The notes under the pieces: model-generated
Databases searched by the model: none
What the model saw: only the letters and a program-made list of their open reading frames with translations
What the model was told of the DNA's origin: nothing
Made by a program: the position numbers and the translations under genes
Source: a virus
DNA: 64,000 nt
Direction: 5' to 3' (one strand)
Virus record (IMG/VR): IMGVR_UViG_3300021401_000004
Coordinates: 28,961 to 92,960 of that record
Shown here: piece after piece, positions 33,143-41,577 of the stretch
Numbering within the stretch: the first letter of the stretch is position 1
Layout: every line of letters starts with the position of its first letter

Positions 33143-33378
33143 TGTCGATGAATCCCCAAACTATTCCTACTCCCCTTCAATGCAAGAACTGCGGTGGATC
33201 GTTCTCGGACGGCAAATGCCAGTCCTGCGGAAGCCGTGTAGCCATCGCCCGAAGTCAATTTGAAACTGACCAGCATCTTCGGTCAAGATTAGACGGCGGG
33301 GCTTACTTCGTGCATTTCGGGAAGCTCGAAGAACCAGGACGCCCGGAACCAGAGCTTCATACGGATGAGGAAGAGTAG
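33142..33378 (+). CDS. Zinc-ribbon small protein
   Basis: A 78-residue protein with CKNCGGSFSDGKCQSCG, two Cys-x2-Cys pairs for one zinc, followed by an acidic tail. Coupled by TAATG to the upstream gene. Its end overlaps the convergent methyltransferase frame by about 20 bases. Confidence 0.6.
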   Translation: MSMNPQTIPTPLQCKNCGGSFSDGKCQSCGSRVAIARSQFETDQHLRSRLDGGAYFVHFGKLEEPGRPEPELHTDEEE

Positions 33379-34140
33379 GCTAAAGGCCCGCTAGATAGTC
33401 TGCGGGCGATTCGTTCGGACAGGATATTCCATGCAGTTGCAGCCACGAGTGGAATTTGTCCGTTTCCAATGGCGTGGATGCGGTCCATGTAGTTGGCCAC
33501 CCCATTGCCGCCTCTGCAAAGTTGGGGTCGGTATATATCGGGTCGGTCTCTGAAGTCCTCAATCCCTCGGACATTTTGGCACCACGGTATTGCGGGCTTC
33601 CACGGAATCGAACTTTTGAGGAGCCCTTGTATTCGCTGGCTCCGAGGGTTGGCAGCGAGAATCCATATTCGTTCTCTTTTTATGCCAAGCTCCGCAGGCT
33701 TTGCCTGAAAGCACTCCCCATTCCGCATCATACCCCATTTGGGCAATATCCCGCAAAACTCTGGATAACCCGCGTTTGGTAAGCAGTGGGCTATTTTCAA
33801 TCCATACAAGGGGAGCTTCACATTCTCGGGCGATTCTAGGGAAATGCGACCATAGGCCGCTTCGTTCTCCATCCAGACCGAGACCCGTTCCTGCGGCGGC
33901 AACGTCTTGGCAAGGAAAGCCGCCCGAAACCACGTCAACAATTCCTCGCCACGGGTGTCCGTTGAAGGTACAAACATCGTCCCAAATGGGAAACGGAAGA
34001 AGGATGCCGTCATTCTGCCGTTGCATGAGGATTCGGGCGCAGTAGGGGTTGATTTCCACGGCACACACGGCTCTCCATCCGAGCAGTTTGCTCGCGAGAA
34101 TTCCTCCACCAGCGCCCGCGAAAAGTGCCAACTCATTCAT
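33357..34140 (-). pseudogene. C5 cytosine DNA methyltransferase, frameshifted
   Basis: The N-terminal frame (from ATG 34140) has LFAGAGG, VVSGGFPCQD with the catalytic Cys, and ENSP. After AWHKK the frame fails and the real continuation (KRERIWILAANPRS ... MDRIHAIGNGQIPLVA) is in the neighbouring frame, ending at 33357. Deleting one A from the A5 run (T5 on the plus strand, 33677-33681) restores a perfect HKRERIWIL. So there is one extra base in a homopolymer: inactivation, phase variation, programmed slippage or a sequencing error. It has its own promoter with the motif. Confidence 0.75.
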
Positions 34141-34156
34141 AGTTCCTCAGATTGAA

Positions 34157-34185
34157 ATTATACGGAAAACGGAGTAGAAAGTCAA
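34157..34185 (-). promoter_or_regulatory. Leftward promoter with 13-bp motif for the methyltransferase
   Basis: Minus strand TTGACT (34185-34180), 17-bp spacer, TATAAT (34162-34157). The motif spans 34161-34173. The leader carries GAGGA before ATG 34140. Confidence 0.75.
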
Positions 34186-34449
34186 ATGGCTGACGAAGGA
34201 CAAGGTGCTCCCGCAGATTTTGGCGGGCGAGTTCTACCTAACCCAACGGGGATAAAGCCGACTTCGAGCGAAGACGATGCCCGTAAATCCGACACGCCCG
34301 TGGGGGCAAAGTTCAGCGTCCAAAACGCTCCCGCAGATCAGGACAAGGCGAACGGGATTAGCCCGCACCCTCTGCATTTATACGCGGCTAAGCGCGGCGC
34401 TCCCGTCCGAAAACTCGGGGCGTCGCCCGTAGACCCTAAACAACACTAG
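34186..34449 (+). CDS. Hypothetical disordered protein
   Basis: An 87-residue, hydrophilic, Pro/Asp/Lys-rich protein without secondary structure signals. The start abuts the leftward -35 box. Possibly a small virion component. Confidence 0.45.
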   Translation: MADEGQGAPADFGGRVLPNPTGIKPTSSEDDARKSDTPVGAKFSVQNAPADQDKANGISPHPLHLYAAKRGAPVRKLGASPVDPKQH

Positions 34450-34466
34450 TACGGAAAAAGGATTCT

Positions 34467-34877
34467 ATGGCAAGCACGAACTCCGAACTCTATATCAAAG
34501 CCCAACTTATAGAATGCGCTTGGAAATACGGGCAACATTATGGCGGGACACCCGCTATGTTGAACATTCTCCACACGTTGAAGAACAGAGAGAAAGCGGG
34601 CTTCGGAACCTATCTTCACGTTCTTGACACGGTTGACAAATGGCACGCCGCGCCTCCGAAGACAACGCAGCACCCCGACGCCTGGGATCGACGGTTTCTT
34701 TCGCTGTACAACGATATTGACGGGATTTGCGACGACACCCGAAAAGATTCAAGCAACGGTGCTTTGTATTGGGGCGACCTAGCTGACGTTCAATCCGAGT
34801 GGTGGTTAACCCACGTCGCCCGAAATCCCGAACGGGTAAGATGCGCCGACATGGGAAGTTTAACATTTTTTAAATAA
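34467..34877 (+). CDS. Hypothetical protein, possibly wall-hydrolase-like
   Basis: A 136-residue protein with NILHTLKNREKAGFGTYLHVLD and GALYWGDLADVQSEWW. The spacing of NR..., W and late NPERV...F segments loosely recalls SleB-type cell-wall hydrolases, but no catalytic residues can be assigned with certainty. Preceded by TACGGAAAAAGGA (34450-34462). Confidence 0.4.
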   Translation: MASTNSELYIKAQLIECAWKYGQHYGGTPAMLNILHTLKNREKAGFGTYLHVLDTVDKWHAAPPKTTQHPDAWDRRFLSLYNDIDGICDDTRKDSSNGALYWGDLADVQSEWWLTHVARNPERVRCADMGSLTFFK

Positions 34878-34887
34878 GGATAAACCG

Positions 34888-35265
34888 ATGAGCGTTTCAA
34901 CAGTTCCTATTTCCACGCCCGCTAGCTCGTATATCTTTACCGATACGGCGATGGGCAACACCGCCGACGACATCAAGGCATCCAGCGCCCTTGTTTATTG
35001 GGTTCAGGTGACTAATTCCACGGTTTCCGCTATATATGTGAAGCTGGCGAACGCAACCTCGGCGACGGTCGGAACCACTAACCCGGACGTTTGCCTGATG
35101 GTTCCGGGGAGCAGTGAGCAGACCTTTTACTTCGTGAATTCAGGGGCATCGACTCCCGGATTAACTTTTGGAACGGGCTTGGTCGCTTGGTGCGTAACAG
35201 GCTCGGCTGTCGGCTCTACGACTTCTCCGGCAACTAGTTGCGCGGTCAGTATCAATTACGTCTAG
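34888..35265 (+). CDS. Hypothetical structural protein
   Basis: A 125-residue, Thr/Ser/Ala-rich, beta protein similar in composition to the 16637 family (xxVYVKLANATS, GLVAWCVTGSA). RBS AAGGATAAA. It precedes a collagen-like fibre gene, as the small proteins at 10652 and 16637 precede theirs. Confidence 0.5.
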   Translation: MSVSTVPISTPASSYIFTDTAMGNTADDIKASSALVYWVQVTNSTVSAIYVKLANATSATVGTTNPDVCLMVPGSSEQTFYFVNSGASTPGLTFGTGLVAWCVTGSAVGSTTSPATSCAVSINYV

Positions 35266-35273
35266 AGGACTAA

Positions 35274-36272
35274 ATGGCGACAGTTCAGATATATGGCGGT
35301 GGCTTCACACTCGCAGACGGGCAACCGATTGCGTTTTCCTCGGGCGTTCCGAATCCGTACGGGACTATAACTTTCCGTCTTTCTCAAGACGCTACCGTTC
35401 TCAACACCAATCAGATTTGCCCGCCTACTGTTTCTTTCGCTCTCAATAATTTAGGCAGCATTCCACAATCCGCGAACGCCCAACTCTGGCCGAATACCGC
35501 CCTTGTCCCTTCGGGCACGTTCTACTACATGGCCGTCTATGACGGTACGGGTGCTTTGGTTTTCGGCCCGACCAACGTCGTGATTATGGGCCCCGGCCCG
35601 ATCAATCTTGCGACGCTAACGCCCGCAAGTTCTAGCGTTAGTTATCCTGGAGCGGTCCTTCTGAACCCTTCGGGCGACCAGACGATTCAGGATTTCAGCC
35701 TCTTGCCTGCGGCGGGCAACACGACTCAGAGCCTCGGGTTTCAGGGCGCAGAATGGGACGCCTCGCTACTTAACGTCGGTATTTACGGGAAACTTACCGA
35801 TGGCCTTGGGTTTCAGGGAACTTCGGGCGAAGTTTTGACATCTACGGGAGTTGGGGTTCAATGGGGGCCGCCTGGAGCAGGGCCACAAGGCCCGCAAGGA
35901 GTTCAAGGGCCCAGAGGGTTTCAGGGGTTTCAAGGCCCGCAAGGGTCAACAAATACAACGCAGATTTCGGGCGTAACCGTAAGCGGAACTCCGGCTGCCG
36001 GACAAGTATTAACCGCGACTTCTTCATCCGCCGCTGATTGGCAGACGGGCTTAATAATTCCGCCGACTAACGGGCTTCGGTTTGAATACGGTACGGCCAC
36101 GGGAAGCACTACTGTGAACTTCAGTCCCGCATTCAGTGGAACCCCGAACGTGTTGTTAAGCACAGGCCCCGGTACGGGGACGACTCAGTTGAACACCACG
36201 TCGGCTTCAAGTTTCACTACGGTAAGTTCTGATGGATCGCCGTTTACTTGGTTTGCGATAGGGCCCGCGTAG
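35274..36272 (+). CDS. Collagen-like tail-fibre protein
   Basis: A 332-residue protein. Beta-rich N-terminal region to about residue 200, a short G-X-Y block (GPQGPQGVQGPRGFQGFQGP, about residues 203-222) and a globular C-terminal tip. Fourth collagen-type fibre of the phage. Confidence 0.7.
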   Translation: MATVQIYGGGFTLADGQPIAFSSGVPNPYGTITFRLSQDATVLNTNQICPPTVSFALNNLGSIPQSANAQLWPNTALVPSGTFYYMAVYDGTGALVFGPTNVVIMGPGPINLATLTPASSSVSYPGAVLLNPSGDQTIQDFSLLPAAGNTTQSLGFQGAEWDASLLNVGIYGKLTDGLGFQGTSGEVLTSTGVGVQWGPPGAGPQGPQGVQGPRGFQGFQGPQGSTNTTQISGVTVSGTPAAGQVLTATSSSAADWQTGLIIPPTNGLRFEYGTATGSTTVNFSPAFSGTPNVLLSTGPGTGTTQLNTTSASSFTTVSSDGSPFTWFAIGPA

Positions 36273-36306
36273 TACGGAAAACGTATAAATCGCCCGAAAG
36301 GAAAAT

Positions 36307-36528
36307 ATGGAAATCGAGCATCACGAGAGACGGGAATACAATCTACAGATGGCGTCTGATATCGGGCAAATTAAGGGTATGCTCGAAAGTCTTGCGGGCG
36401 AGCACGGGCGCGTCACAATGCTCGAAGACGCCCAGAAGACCGCCGACACCCGATTCTGGATTCAGAGCGCCGTGATCGTCCCCCTAGTCGGGGCGTTCCA
36501 TGTTGTCGCCAAGAAGATCGGGCTTTAG
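36307..36528 (+). CDS. Haemolysin XhlA-like / holin-associated protein
   Basis: A 73-residue protein: a coiled-coil helix (residues 5-45) followed by a single hydrophobic span (WIQSAVIVPLVGAFHVVAKKI). This topology is typical of XhlA-type lysis helpers. It is the last rightward gene of the arm and ends convergently with the leftward arm, sharing four bases with the next gene. Confidence 0.5.
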   Translation: MEIEHHERREYNLQMASDIGQIKGMLESLAGEHGRVTMLEDAQKTADTRFWIQSAVIVPLVGAFHVVAKKIGL

Positions 36529-36776
36529 TTCGTTTTCTGTATTTTCTTACGAGCTTTCTTCGTCTTCGCTACCGCTTCTAAAGCCGCCAATCGTTCGGAC
36601 AATTCCTGAATGAAAGAATCTTTCTTGGGATCAAAGCAGTCCTTGGCCCCGAGTTTCTTGTCGATCTCCGCGAGCCTTCGGATAATGTCTGACATATCTT
36701 GTACTACGGGATACGGCCATTTTTGAATCGGGCCCCATTGCTGGGAACTGTCAATCATAGCACTAACTACGCACAT
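36525..36776 (-). CDS. Hypothetical coiled-coil protein
   Basis: An 83-residue protein with a charged helical second half (SELAALEAVAKTKKARKK-like composition). AGGAGGAAAT gives a strong start at 36776. Terminal gene of the leftward arm; function unknown. Confidence 0.55.
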   Translation of the reverse strand: MCVVSAMIDSSQQWGPIQKWPYPVVQDMSDIIRRLAEIDKKLGAKDCFDPKKDSFIQELSERLAALEAVAKTKKARKKIQKTN

Positions 36777-36784
36777 ATTTCCTC

Positions 36785-37210
36785 CTATTTAGCTCCTCGG
36801 GCAATTGGAGCGCCTTCGGATTCAAGTTCCAGTTGCAAAATTGCGAGCGCCCGCCAAGCCATCTTCGCCGAGTGGCGATGCCCGTCAACATCCAAAGTTC
36901 CGCGCTCCAGGAAATGGCGAATCAGAGTATCCGCTTGATCTCCGGATTTTCCTCGCGACCAGTGAAGTTCTTGACCAGGGTTGTGCTGCTCATTGCCCGC
37001 ATAAGAGACGGCGGCGACAGCGGCTAGGGCTGCCGGGAAGTAATCTAGGACGCCCGTACCAATCGGAATTTTCTTTCTTTCAGTAGCGGATTCGGGCAGG
37101 ATTGATTTCTTTTCGCCCGTAACCAGAAACTGCGTCGGCTTATCTTCAACGTAAGCTACAGGCGTCGCCCGCAGAGAATCGGGCTCCCGCCCTTCAGACT
37201 TACTAATCAT
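36785..37210 (-). CDS. dATP/dGTP diphosphohydrolase-like (DUF5664)
   Basis: A 141-residue protein with YFPAALAAVAAVSYAGNEQHNPGQ...HWSRGKSGDQADTLIRHF...MAWRALAILQLELE, the pattern of the DUF5664 phage family, annotated as a dATP/dGTP diphosphohydrolase domain. It would adjust nucleotide pools during replication. ATG 37210 follows AGGAGAC. It is grouped with a deoxyribosyltransferase-like and a MazG-like gene. Confidence 0.7.
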   Translation of the reverse strand: MISKSEGREPDSLRATPVAYVEDKPTQFLVTGEKKSILPESATERKKIPIGTGVLDYFPAALAAVAAVSYAGNEQHNPGQELHWSRGKSGDQADTLIRHFLERGTLDVDGHRHSAKMAWRALAILQLELESEGAPIARGAK

Positions 37211-37218
37211 TACGTCTC

Positions 37219-37623
37219 CTAGACAATAATAGCTTTGGTTAAGGTTGCCTTGAGTTCTTCCCAAGTGTTGAACTGGTTGAACTCGGGCAGCCAATGAAAT
37301 AGGTTCTCCCGAGGCCCGCAGATCAGCAGGGACTTTCCGAGTGCGTGAGCAAAACCCGCCTCGTGCATTCGCCCGCCGCGATGAAACGGAACCAGAGGGT
37401 CTTGGGTGAACAATATGATAGCGTCCGCTGAAAGGATTTCATTCAAGTCTTTTCGGGCATGGGTGCGGAGGTATTCGTCCGAAACCTCGTGCAGTTTAGC
37501 ATTGCCCGAAATATCCTCGTAAGGCCAAGTCGATGTTACAAATATGCCGAGATTCTCAAGCTCTTGAGACTTCTCGGCAATTTCGTTTTTACGGGAAAAG
37601 CCTGCTGCTAGGTAGACTTTCAT
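37219..37623 (-). CDS. Nucleoside 2-deoxyribosyltransferase-like protein
   Basis: A 134-residue protein beginning MKVYLAAGFSRKNEIAE with a central ARKDLNEILSADAIILF and HRGGRMHEAGFAHALGK. The Asp and Glu in those segments match substrate and catalytic positions of the deoxyribosyltransferase family. Start and stop overlap its neighbour by four bases. Confidence 0.7.
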   Translation of the reverse strand: MKVYLAAGFSRKNEIAEKSQELENLGIFVTSTWPYEDISGNAKLHEVSDEYLRTHARKDLNEILSADAIILFTQDPLVPFHRGGRMHEAGFAHALGKSLLICGPRENLFHWLPEFNQFNTWEELKATLTKAIIV

Positions 37624-38009
37624 CCGACAACCTTTCGCCCGTGAGTCAAAGTTACTAAACGGTTTTCTCCGGGCAAGAATTCCTGCCAAGTTTTTGCCCA
37701 CGGACCTCGGAAGGAAATAGCCCAAGCATTGCTCGTCGGCAAGACTTTGTGCATCGTGTCTCGCGACGTATACTTGAGCTGCCCTGCTTTCCAAATCCGT
37801 TTTTTGTACCCGCCTCCCGTCTTAGCCAATTCTTCTACCTGCCCGCTTAACCAGAAGGTCAAGGCATTGAAGGCATGGCTGTGGAAAGCTTCCCGAGTTC
37901 CGCCGAAGTGCAGCAGGACGACTGAAAACAAAGATTTGATTTCAACCAGAAAGTACCCGATTACGGGCGACTCTGGTCCGCCGTCTCGCATTTTCTTGAA
38001 CAGTTTCAT
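37620..38009 (-). CDS. Cupin-like protein
   Basis: A 129-residue protein with EAFHSHAFNALTFWLSG, a His-containing cupin motif, and beta-rich remainder. Members of this sort occur widely in phages next to nucleotide-metabolism genes; reaction unknown. Confidence 0.5.
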   Translation of the reverse strand: MKLFKKMRDGGPESPVIGYFLVEIKSLFSVVLLHFGGTREAFHSHAFNALTFWLSGQVEELAKTGGGYKKRIWKAGQLKYTSRDTMHKVLPTSNAWAISFRGPWAKTWQEFLPGENRLVTLTHGRKVVG

Positions 38010-38329
38010 CGATTGTCTCCGTCGCCCCTGAGTTTACCGCGCTCGCGCCTAGAAATCAATTTATCAATATTCGCCTGAATGACTTTCGAAGGTTCAAGCC
38101 CGAACTGCTTGCAAATCCGAGCCCAATAGTAAATCGAATCCCCGAGTTCCTTCTTGAGTTCTTCCAAGTTAATATGGTCGTCGCGAATCAGCTTCTTGAG
38201 ATGTTCCACGACTTCGCCCGCTTCTCCGGCAAGCCCTAGGCCCATGATTGCGATTGATTCTTTTTCCGGGCGATTATTGCCTGAAAACCAAAAGCCTTCT
38301 GTCCATTTTCCGTACTCGTCAATCGTCAT
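38006..38329 (-). CDS. MazG-like nucleotide pyrophosphohydrolase
   Basis: A 107-residue protein with LGLAGEAGEVVEHLKK and LKKELGDSIYYWARI, the E-x-x-E ... E-x-x-D metal-binding pairs of MazG enzymes. It would hydrolyse (d)NTPs to monophosphates, or lower ppGpp. ATGA overlaps at both ends with neighbours place it in a single translational unit. Confidence 0.8.
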   Translation of the reverse strand: MTIDEYGKWTEGFWFSGNNRPEKESIAIMGLGLAGEAGEVVEHLKKLIRDDHINLEELKKELGDSIYYWARICKQFGLEPSKVIQANIDKLISRRERGKLRGDGDNR

Positions 38330-38517
38330 TCTATTATCCTCGGAAGCCCGTAACGAACTTCCTTTTCTCGGGCGATTGCCAAATCCTTTATCCGTACAGC
38401 CCGCCCGTCCCTAAGCTTCTTCATTCCTCGATCTAACGCCTGTTTGACCGCCCGTTTCGAGCAACCGATTTCACTCGCTATTTCCTCAATTGACTTCTCG
38501 TGGCGCTGCGTCCACAC
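38326..38517 (-). CDS. Small HTH (sigma region 4-like) protein
   Basis: A 63-residue protein with SIEEIASEIGCSKRAVKQAL, a helix-turn-helix of the sigma-70 region 4 type, and a basic tail. GTG 38517 is chosen because GAGGAAG precedes it; an upstream ATG (38559) would lengthen the overlap with the next gene. Possibly a transcription regulator. It has a promoter inside its neighbour. Confidence 0.55.
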   Translation of the reverse strand: MWTQRHEKSIEEIASEIGCSKRAVKQALDRGMKKLRDGRAVRIKDLAIAREKEVRYGLPRIIE

Positions 38518-38683
38518 CGTCTTCCTCCGTCTCCCAGAATCTCGTTGCCATAGTTGCAAGTGCCATAAGTCTAGCAGGGTATCCGTCGCGTGTCAACGTC
38601 TGCTCGAAAGTTTCTTCGGGCAATGGTCTGTACGGCTTCGGGAATCCCCAGCGCCAACCCTCTGGAGGATCGTAGTATTTCAT
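38486..38683 (-). CDS. Small hypothetical protein
   Basis: A 65-residue protein beginning MKYYDPPEGWRWGFPKPYRP, Pro/Trp-rich at the N-terminus. Its ATG overlaps the stop of 38680-38796 (ATGA). No known family. Confidence 0.5.
   Translation of the reverse strand: MKYYDPPEGWRWGFPKPYRPLPEETFEQTLTRDGYPARLMALATMATRFWETEEDGVDAAPREVN
38568..38596 (-). promoter_or_regulatory. Internal leftward promoter upstream of the HTH gene
   Basis: Minus strand TTGACA (38596-38591), 17-bp spacer, TAGACT (38573-38568), lying inside 38486-38683 and about 50 bp before the HTH start. Confidence 0.5.
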
Positions 38684-38796
38684 AATATCCTACCCGTAAG
38701 CACGTAAACGATATCAATCAAATGCCAGACGCCCGAGCCTAGCCCGATATGAAGCATTTTTACTTCTACGTATCGGGCTTTTAGTCTTTTGAACAT
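38680..38796 (-). CDS. Very small membrane-like protein
   Basis: A 38-residue protein (MFKRLKARYVEVKMLHIG...). It has a basic N-terminus and a hydrophobic second half (GVWHLIDIVYVLTG). Its ATG lies inside the recA end and its stop overlaps the next start (ATGA), so it is coupled on both sides. Confidence 0.5.
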   Translation of the reverse strand: MFKRLKARYVEVKMLHIGLGSGVWHLIDIVYVLTGRIL

Positions 38797-39764
38797 AGCT
38801 TTTCGAGCAACTTGGTTTTGAACCCGCCCGCGTAATCCGAATCATCGCGAAACGCCTGAACCACGGCATCCCTACCCTGAAACTTCCTACCGCCCTCGGT
38901 GACGAACCACGCGCCACTCTTAGAAATCACTCCGTTTTCCGTACAGAGATCAACCAAATCGCCTTCTTTGCTGAATCCTCGGTCAAACAATAGATCGACC
39001 TCGCAGTAGTTCGCGGGCGCTGCGATCTTGTTCTTCACGACCTTGATCTTGGTTCGGGCACCGATAACTTGCTCGCCGTCCTTCAGGTTGCCCGTACGAG
39101 AAACTTCGAGTCTCAAACTTGCGTAGAACTTGAGTCCTTTACCTCCCGTCGTAACAGTTGGCGTCCCGTAGAAAACCCCGATCCGGTCGCGCAACTGATT
39201 TACGAAGCACAGACAAGTATTCGTCTTCGATACGCTGCCCGTAAGTTTCCTAAGAGCCTGATTCATCATTCGGGCTTGGAGGGCCATAGAAGCGTCGCCC
39301 ATCTGCCCTTCTAGCTCGGCTTTCGGAACCAAAGCAGCAACGCTATCGACTCCGACGATGCCAACTTCACCCGACCGGACAAGCTCGTCGGCAATCTCCA
39401 GTCCTTCTTCCCCACAACTTGGCTGCGAGATATAAAGATTGTCTACGTCAACTCCAAGTCTTCGGGCGTGGTCGCGGTCGAAGGCGTGTTCGGCGTCGAT
39501 CAAAGCACAATTTTCGCCGAGCTTCTGGGCTTCAGCCATTGTGGACAACAAGATCGTGCTCTTGCCCGTCGCCTCTTGCCCGTACAATTCTACGATTCGG
39601 CCCCGTGGGAATCCGCCTAAGGGATTCGGGCGAATCGCCCGATCAAGACTCAGGATGCCCGTAGAAATAACCTCGGCAGGAATATGCTCAGTATCTCCGA
39701 CTCGCATCAAGGCGTCTTTTCCGAAAAGCTTCTCGATTTTTGTGCGGGCAATTCTGAGGGTCAT
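38781..39764 (-). CDS. recA: RecA-like recombinase
   Basis: A 327-residue protein. Walker A is GQEATGKST (residues 62-70); Walker B IVGVDSVAAL; VNQLRDRIGVFYGTPTVTTGGKGLKFYAS holds the L2 loop and the conserved polymer-interface segment. It lacks the long acidic tail of bacterial RecA. It would promote strand exchange in phage recombination. A TCCGTTTTCCGTA motif (38931-38943) lies within it. Confidence 0.92.
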   Translation of the reverse strand: MTLRIARTKIEKLFGKDALMRVGDTEHIPAEVISTGILSLDRAIRPNPLGGFPRGRIVELYGQEATGKSTILLSTMAEAQKLGENCALIDAEHAFDRDHARRLGVDVDNLYISQPSCGEEGLEIADELVRSGEVGIVGVDSVAALVPKAELEGQMGDASMALQARMMNQALRKLTGSVSKTNTCLCFVNQLRDRIGVFYGTPTVTTGGKGLKFYASLRLEVSRTGNLKDGEQVIGARTKIKVVKNKIAAPANYCEVDLLFDRGFSKEGDLVDLCTENGVISKSGAWFVTEGGRKFQGRDAVVQAFRDDSDYAGGFKTKLLEKLCSKD

Positions 39765-39767
39765 AGG

Positions 39768-40871
39768 CTACCAGCGGCGATACTTGTCGAGCTTCTCGTA
39801 AAATTTCTTGTCATAGAACGGAATGAACTCAACCTGGAAGCGATTGATCTCGCCCGTGTCTGCTTGGTGGAAGCGGATAATAGTGCCTCCGACGTGAGCC
39901 TGCAACTTCAATTTCCGCATAAACGGGCTTTGATCTTGCGTGCAGCCCGTCTGGACCGTGTGGACTTCGCGAGGATATCCGTGGCTGAGTTTGTGGTAGT
40001 GCCCGACAAGTTGAATGTGCGGTTTCTCCCCGCCTTGGTAGCTTTCGACGAGCTTTTGTTCGGTGTAGCTCGTGGCGTACGCCGAACCCCCGCCCGGATG
40101 AGAAACGCGCATCCACGCTTCGCCCTTCGGGGCTTTGAACTTTACGTCGGCTTCTACGTGCCCGATCCAGACTAAATCCTTTCGGCCAACGTCTTCCGCT
40201 GCGGATTCCAGAAGGCGGCCAATGTTGACGCCCTCGCGGTTGATATACCACCCCTCGTGGTCGTCACCCGTGATGAACTTCGTGGTGATCCCGTCCCTGC
40301 GGGGATAAAACTCTGCATTGTATTCAACCTGCCTGCCCATCCCGCTCGGACCCACGAGATCGAACTTGTTGAAACGGGCTTCGCCCTCGATCATGTTGCC
40401 CGTGTGATACACGGTGTCAATCCCCTCGGCCTCGTAAATATCGTACAAGGCTTCCGCCACATCCAGACGGGCGTACTTGGAATACAAATGAGTGTCGCCC
40501 ATTGCCCCGAACTTATACCACTTCCCCGTCGTCGTAAAATCTGAAGCGTCTACGACAATCTTCCCTCCGGGTTCCAAGGCGTTCTCGATACTAACTTGAT
40601 CTTGAAGCAAGCTGACGTTGTGTCCGGCATCCGCCAATCGAGCAACCGCTGCCTTGATTTCTTTGGGAGCAACCCCGAGCTTGTCGGCAGCGTCGGCGAC
40701 GGTCACTTTCTTGCCGAGCAGCATCTTCTTTACCCGCTCATCCATCTTCACGGGCACGGCTGCTTGGGCTAAATTAGGGTTTGACCCTTGGCAGCCGCAC
40801 GTCTTCTGATCCGCCCGAAACTTCTTGGTCTCCAAGCACGCCGGACACTTCCGTTCAATTGGTTTGGACAT
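39768..40871 (-). CDS. Metallophosphoesterase with HTH N-terminus
   Basis: A 367-residue protein. A Cys cluster (CPACLETKK...CGCQG), an HTH-like region (residues 50-85), and a calcineurin-type core: GDTH, GNM, GDDHE and GHYHK in order, the metal ligands of the family. Possible substrates are DNA ends, cyclic nucleotides or phosphoproteins. It lies directly upstream of recA. Confidence 0.75.
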   Translation of the reverse strand: MSKPIERKCPACLETKKFRADQKTCGCQGSNPNLAQAAVPVKMDERVKKMLLGKKVTVADAADKLGVAPKEIKAAVARLADAGHNVSLLQDQVSIENALEPGGKIVVDASDFTTTGKWYKFGAMGDTHLYSKYARLDVAEALYDIYEAEGIDTVYHTGNMIEGEARFNKFDLVGPSGMGRQVEYNAEFYPRRDGITTKFITGDDHEGWYINREGVNIGRLLESAAEDVGRKDLVWIGHVEADVKFKAPKGEAWMRVSHPGGGSAYATSYTEQKLVESYQGGEKPHIQLVGHYHKLSHGYPREVHTVQTGCTQDQSPFMRKLKLQAHVGGTIIRFHQADTGEINRFQVEFIPFYDKKFYEKLDKYRRW

Positions 40872-40881
40872 GATTCCCTTT

Positions 40882-41577
40882 CTAGAAGTAATGACCCGTA
40901 GCTAACCCGCCGATAAATCCGACGGCCACCCCCGCCTTAAAATATTTCCAGCGAGACTTTCGGGCGACCGCGACTTGCGCCTGACACGCTTTGCTCGCGT
41001 CCGTTAACTGGATGGTGAGGCCCGCAATTTCAGTATTCTGCCCGTTAACAACCCCGCCGAGGCTGGCGATTTGTTTATCTTTGTCCAACGACAATGTAGT
41101 TTCATCCACAAGTTGTTGTTTGATTGCGGGCAACGATTCCAGGTTTGAAACCGTCGCCCGCGCCGCCTCGGGGGAAGCTTGAAGTCCGTTTTCCGTACTT
41201 GAGATTCCTGAAGTTCCGATTAAGAATTCCCAACGGGACGCCAGTTCGGGCAACGAAAGGGCTGCGTCCTGTTTTTGTCGGGCAGCAAGCGTTTGTGAAA
41301 GCTGGAACATTTCGGCGGTCAGCTTCTTGTTATCCGCAGAGACTTGCCCGAGAAGAATTTGGTACTGTTGCTGTGCCTGCCGGTTTTGAACCGCTAGCTT
41401 GTCGGTCTGTTCTTTCTGGGTCTGTAAAGTTTGTTCGGCGGATTTCTCTCGGGCGACCGCCGCATCGTAATCTTTGTTCAGGGCCTTGTTACCGAGCAGG
41501 GCAACGGGAACAACTATAATCAAAGCGATTGCAAGAAATTCGTGAGCTTTGAACCACTTAAGATAGTTATCGAGCAC
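40882..41577 (-). CDS. Membrane-anchored coiled-coil protein
   Basis: A 231-residue protein. One hydrophobic span (residues 14-30), a long Gln/Ala/Lys coiled coil (residues 40-190), and a second short hydrophobic end (FKAGVAVGFIGGLATG). Shape suggests an inner-membrane-tethered scaffold; function unknown. Confidence 0.55.
   Translation of the reverse strand: MLDNYLKWFKAHEFLAIALIIVVPVALLGNKALNKDYDAAVAREKSAEQTLQTQKEQTDKLAVQNRQAQQQYQILLGQVSADNKKLTAEMFQLSQTLAARQKQDAALSLPELASRWEFLIGTSGISSTENGLQASPEAARATVSNLESLPAIKQQLVDETTLSLDKDKQIASLGGVVNGQNTEIAGLTIQLTDASKACQAQVAVARKSRWKYFKAGVAVGFIGGLATGHYF

Noticed and set aside
33380-33574. Separate 64-residue gene at the end of the methyltransferase
   Set aside because: It is in a third frame; the true methyltransferase C-terminus lies in the frame ending at 33357.
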